From contig NC_134775.1 in assembly GCF_050436995.1 (NCBI RefSeq), positions 3,945,124 to 4,009,123 of the forward strand: a stretch of DNA of 64,000 bases. The letters run 5' to 3'. Position 1 is the stretch's first letter. Each line of letters opens with the position of its first letter. Below the pieces are notes generated by a model. That model ran no database searches. It had not been told where the DNA came from and saw nothing but the letters and a program-made list of their open reading frames with translations. The position numbers and the translations under genes were made by a program. The stretch is from Anticarsia gemmatalis (Eukaryota; Arthropoda; Insecta; Lepidoptera; Erebidae). This document shows, in pieces, positions 62,501 to 64,000 of the stretch.

Positions 62501-63969
62501 ACGGCATTGGATACGTAGCAAACAGCTTGTTTGGAGTACTCGACGAAAGCTTCGCTGAGCAATATCGCAAGGATATTTCTCTCATTCGAACTAATGAAAA
62601 ACATCTAGTGTCACTATGGGCAAACCAGACATCACTCATTGAAGCCGAAAACAACCTTTTGAAGCGAACAGAGCAGGATATGAACCTACAACTTAAAATG
62701 ATAAATCGTCATATGAACAAATTAGAGACTGCGATTACCGTATTGAAAAATACCATGCAAACAAATAGCGTCATTAATGACTTCAACACAGGAGCTATTA
62801 TAGCAAGTAATATGCTCTACAATCTAAAAAGTATACAGAATACGCTATTGGACACTGTCACAGATATTTACAATGGACGTTTCAATTTACACCTGATTAC
62901 GCCCGAACAACTTACTCAAGAACTGAGCACTATATCCAGCAAGTTGCCTAAGGATGTATCTCTACCTATTAATAACATACATACAGAACTCAGACAGATA
63001 TACGAGCTACTCAAAGTGAAAACAAGGATGTTAGATGACGTCATCATTTTTGAGATAAAGTTACCTTTGATCAGTAGAGATACCTACGAGTTATTGAAAA
63101 TCATTCCGATTCCCAAGGCAGCAAACCAAGATAACATGATCAGCATTATCCCAGCATCGGAGTACATCTCTATGAATATGAAGAAAGATACCTATATTCA
63201 TATGTCGGAAGAAGATGTTAGATCTTGTATGATAGTCTCACAAGTTTTATACTGTCACGTTTTGAGTCCAGTATACCAATTTAGAGAAGACAAGAACTTT
63301 TGTGAAACAGAACAAGAAAAATGTAAAACAATTACAAGACCGTGTAAAAACAGCTGGTTAGCAACAAACACAATAAATAACTACTTATACTTCTGTTGTG
63401 ACCGGTGTCAAGTCCGCGCCGTATGCGACGATCATATGTCCGTACCTCAACTATTACATGCCGGCCTAATTAATATAGGTCATGGATGCATTGTAAAAAC
63501 GGATGATTTTACTGTTTATTCACACAAGCTGTACTTGAGCGAAACAAGGACAAATTCAAACATCTATGCGCGAGAAATTGCTCCTATCAACCACATCATC
63601 AACATCAGTATACCAAGTCCAGTTTTGGAAAACAAAACTGAAGATATTGAAAGAGGAATCGCGCAAATAGACAATGATATTCAGTCTATGAAGAAAGCGG
63701 AAGTGATGTTACCTGATGACCTCTCTTATCACGATATTCATCACTACGCTATGATCTACGCGTTATTTGGGATAGTGTGCATCGCTGGCCTTAGTATCGC
63801 TGTTCGTCGTATAAAATGTCAATGGCGAGTTCCACCAACCCCGCCGCCATCCGTCACTCAAGAGCTTACAGTACAACACAGAACGGGAACAAGTGAACAC
63901 CTGGACATCGTGGGCATTCGTAAACCTCGCAACCTCCATGTGGACCGAAGCACTTCTCCTATTATTTAA
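56572..63969 (+). CDS. BEL/Pao Gag-Pol-Env polyprotein
   Basis: 2465 codons, no stop or frameshift. Approximate residues: Gag with DUF1759-like region 225-400 (IPIFNGNYQHW); Cys/His knuckles 446-510 (CPVC...CVNC...CRKCNRQH); aspartic protease 560-700 (ALIDQGSQISL); RT with FIADIEKMFRQI near 888 and catalytic YMDD at 965-968; RNase H from about 1136 (GFCDASQKAYA, GWTDSTAVL); integrase zinc site 1447-1488 (H..H, CVIC) and D,D,E core (VDFTG, YSDNGRNF, GLWEAAVKSF); DUF5641-like tail 1713-1810; envelope from about 1850. It is complete and could be active. Confidence 0.93.
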   Translation: MEELLQKQQNAIHGIQQTWTNFKKDSQERKTADYIKKRVETLDNYWQEFQKNHEKLCMYEDQSHDYFIGNHYEDTKKFYLEVRESIQRACVLKPSLFGRQQTGAATSEGRSTPASPLPVLKVTSRGTDSKLDEKLRKQASNFKAFTRALANIDLSDVEERWEFEDILKTIEARWKAIDHLHWKIDCEFDEIDESYESSYTEHEQKYLNIKKEINRKIWSVSHREKATPPLDIPIFNGNYQHWVSFKDLFTEAIHGNPCLSAAQKMQFLKSKIKGEPERLIQHLPISTDNYDTCWDILNHRYNNKKLIFSNYMNTLMNIPVMQQATSNNIKRVHDVTSECLNGIKNLGIDIVTWDPILVYLLSQKLESEVLNEYCASLKEPRELPSLKDFLEFLENKFTSMESARRKQDAVPKSTNFSSSSGNSKTSQSKQHYASNKATSVKNASISCPVCKDHHGIYYCKQFKEMDPVQKRKTISELNYCVNCLYSHKDKKCSSNKLCRKCNRQHNTVLHDAYSNDNSTSSNVSELTQESSNATHVAQQKIASTVLLATAIVKVTGADGLQRKMRALIDQGSQISLITENAAQQLRLSRQKCKGVITGVGKNDTNCKGMLNITCTSWDDDYTFQTNVLIMNSLTRNIPNTTFSKPSWAYLENIQLADPQFYISKPVDILLGADVYANIIMKNIIRDNTSIPIAQETRLGWILFGKVQSLLCNIVLNNIQDIQKFWEIEDISENSQNSYQDDECIQLYKSTTTRLEDGRYQVRLPLKSNSHHTIGESRYKAVAQFHQIERKLSKNRCIAKQYKTFIDEYLSLGHMKPALSNKSPQCYLLHHCVIRDDSTTTSLRVVFNASSKTSNGISLNDCMHTGPNLQKDLLTLILRWRQHRVAFIADIEKMFRQIWVHEDDQSLQKIVWRDSPDQELQEYQLTTITYGTKAAPFLAMMTLRQLANDERQNYASAAQVVEECFYMDDLLHGSHSVTSAKKLQQDLKHLLKAGGFNLRKWRSNYQELQENLQENSYDFKQAESTKTLGLHWNPQQDVFSFHSKFEDILDSSAMITKRKLLSEISKLFDPLGWLTPISTKLKLLFQDVWKDNLQWDDKLPDSINQEWLKIQKDIQNINLFKIPRWLGTEGTSNGIELHGFCDASQKAYACVVYCKTTNRGQTKITLLVGKSRLVPCNKNISLPRLELSGAHLLSKLMTKVKDSLPGLDIKVYGWTDSTAVLGWLQGDPNRWKVFVANRVRQITKVIPPECWRYVKSAENPADCASRGLTSLNLREHDLWWKGPTWLHDCELKSGESTQIYLTNEEALLSKQTYVATTNTTTGHSIVDDLLIRLSSFTLVIRVLAWVRRFFNRKHKGLIEKYITLSELRQASAVIIKHIQYVEFQQEIHDLQKNGHVSSKSKILNLNPFLDEEGILRVGGRLHHATISSDQKHPIILPHQHRFTELLIEHAHKLTFHGGARVTMAHIRQRYWIIGGNNATKKQIRLCVICRKQNPRKLQPLMGDLPAARITPSRPFMHTGVDFTGHVLIKTNKGRGVKTTKGYVSVFVCMVTKAVHLELVSDLTTSSFIAAIRRMAARRGTPQHLYSDNGRNFLGASKVLQKEYEELQEIIDENFMAEIADMNITWHFNAPSWPSAGGLWEAAVKSFKWHLKRVIGEQKLTFEEFTTLLAQIEGCLNMRPLCAITEDPEDLDFLTPSHFLTGGPTLTLVETERDLRTRWQLTQKILQDLWKRWRTEYLSQLTVKSKWKQPQTNIKLDDVVLIHDDNLPPGKWAMGRVVELHPGNDGYVRVVSLKTKNGILKRPVIKVSVLLDYKDMDSQCDRTSNVPESAETKHQQDGEASTRRSRKCSKYNLASVVTALMFFFTFISSSECHLNITPFRENQSLYFDKIANMMLVRDDWKLVVYYDMNTYWQSTKTYDKYIQLLKQTCDTIQDQVHCEVIVLQLRHAFSELTYYNRALRSQHSNTRPARLRRRRGLINGIGYVANSLFGVLDESFAEQYRKDISLIRTNEKHLVSLWANQTSLIEAENNLLKRTEQDMNLQLKMINRHMNKLETAITVLKNTMQTNSVINDFNTGAIIASNMLYNLKSIQNTLLDTVTDIYNGRFNLHLITPEQLTQELSTISSKLPKDVSLPINNIHTELRQIYELLKVKTRMLDDVIIFEIKLPLISRDTYELLKIIPIPKAANQDNMISIIPASEYISMNMKKDTYIHMSEEDVRSCMIVSQVLYCHVLSPVYQFREDKNFCETEQEKCKTITRPCKNSWLATNTINNYLYFCCDRCQVRAVCDDHMSVPQLLHAGLINIGHGCIVKTDDFTVYSHKLYLSETRTNSNIYAREIAPINHIINISIPSPVLENKTEDIERGIAQIDNDIQSMKKAEVMLPDDLSYHDIHHYAMIYALFGIVCIAGLSIAVRRIKCQWRVPPTPPPSVTQELTVQHRTGTSEHLDIVGIRKPRNLHVDRSTSPII
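62100..63969 (+). other. Envelope (baculovirus F-protein-like) part of the BEL polyprotein
   Basis: Residues about 1843-2465 of the same ORF. A hydrophobic stretch at about 1850-1872 (VTALMFFFTFISSS) can act as internal signal peptide. A furin-type RLRRRRG at 1968-1974 is followed by a Gly-rich, hydrophobic fusion-peptide-like segment and a Leu/Asn-rich helical region. A Cys-rich ectodomain (CETEQEKC, CCDRCQVRAVC) follows. A membrane span near 2393-2412 (ALFGIVCIAGLSIAV) ends in a short basic, Pro-rich cytoplasmic tail. The layout matches class I F-type fusion proteins of baculoviruses and insect errantiviruses. Confidence 0.8.
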
Positions 63970-64000
63970 ATTCATTTTATTTTTGCATTGTATCCAAATT

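Larger units (their letters stand above)
55920..64000 (+). mobile_element. BEL/Pao retroelement with envelope, 3' end beyond window
   Basis: Consists of a presumed 5' LTR plus leader (about 55920-56571) and one ORF, 56572-63969. The window ends 31 bases after the stop, before any polypurine tract or 3' LTR, so LTR identity and age cannot be judged here. Confidence 0.9.

Overview
The window reads as repeat-dense insect nuclear DNA, most likely Lepidoptera. This is inferred from the mix seen: short Helitrons ending in a small hairpin followed by CTAG, CR1/Jockey-type LINEs whose ORF1 carries a PHD finger and a baculovirus-FP25K-like C-terminus, an R1-clade LINE, a DUF4780-type ORF1 LINE and a BEL/Pao retroelement with an F-protein-like envelope. 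No ordinary host gene was recognised. Nearly every coding stretch belongs to a mobile element, and much of the window is elements inserted into elements.

Layout. 1-1.5 kb: 3' end of an R1-clade LINE (+). 2-5.1 kb: Helitrons, a Penelope-like fragment with 60-bp inverted arms, AT-rich repeats and a truncated LINE 3' end. 5.1-10.9 kb: a full-length but inactivated LOA/I-group LINE (-). 10.9-29.5 kb: one old Jockey-type LINE (-) broken into pieces. Its RT holds two near-identical 3.2-kb terminal-inverted-repeat (TIR) elements, each carrying the same damaged Copia gag-pol piece. Its endonuclease holds a CR1-type LINE (+), which itself contains another CR1-type LINE (-). 30.1-38.5 kb: a pogo/Tigger-type DNA transposon (-, TA target duplication) broken by three Helitrons and a 2.2-kb TA-flanked TIR element.

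38.6-44.5 kb: a possible solo LTR, an outer TIR element enclosing a dead Harbinger element, more Helitrons and an 8-bp tandem repeat. 44.5-47.5 kb: a DDE_Tnp_4 transposase gene (-) with a visible GT-AG intron, a hairpin-rich MITE at its 3' end and a Helitron in its 5' exon. 47.7-49.5 kb: LINE fragments and a second copy of the transposase first exon. 50.6-55.5 kb: an almost intact CR1/Jockey LINE (-) with coiled-coil/esterase ORF1 and EN-RT ORF2, carrying only one frameshift and one stop. 55.9-64 kb: a BEL/Pao element with an uninterrupted 2465-codon ORF running gag-protease-RT-RNase H-integrase-envelope. The envelope part has a furin-type site, a fusion-peptide-like segment and a C-terminal membrane anchor. 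The 3' LTR lies beyond the window.

How the parts relate. Target duplications and split reading frames give the order of insertion at several sites: Jockey-type LINE, then TIR/Copia elements and CR1 (+), then CR1 (-); and pogo, then Helitrons and the TA-flanked TIR element. The strongest leads are the paired TIR elements with captured Copia sequence, the open BEL-env polyprotein, and the TA-flanked element carrying a GC-rich promoter-like block and a possible first exon.
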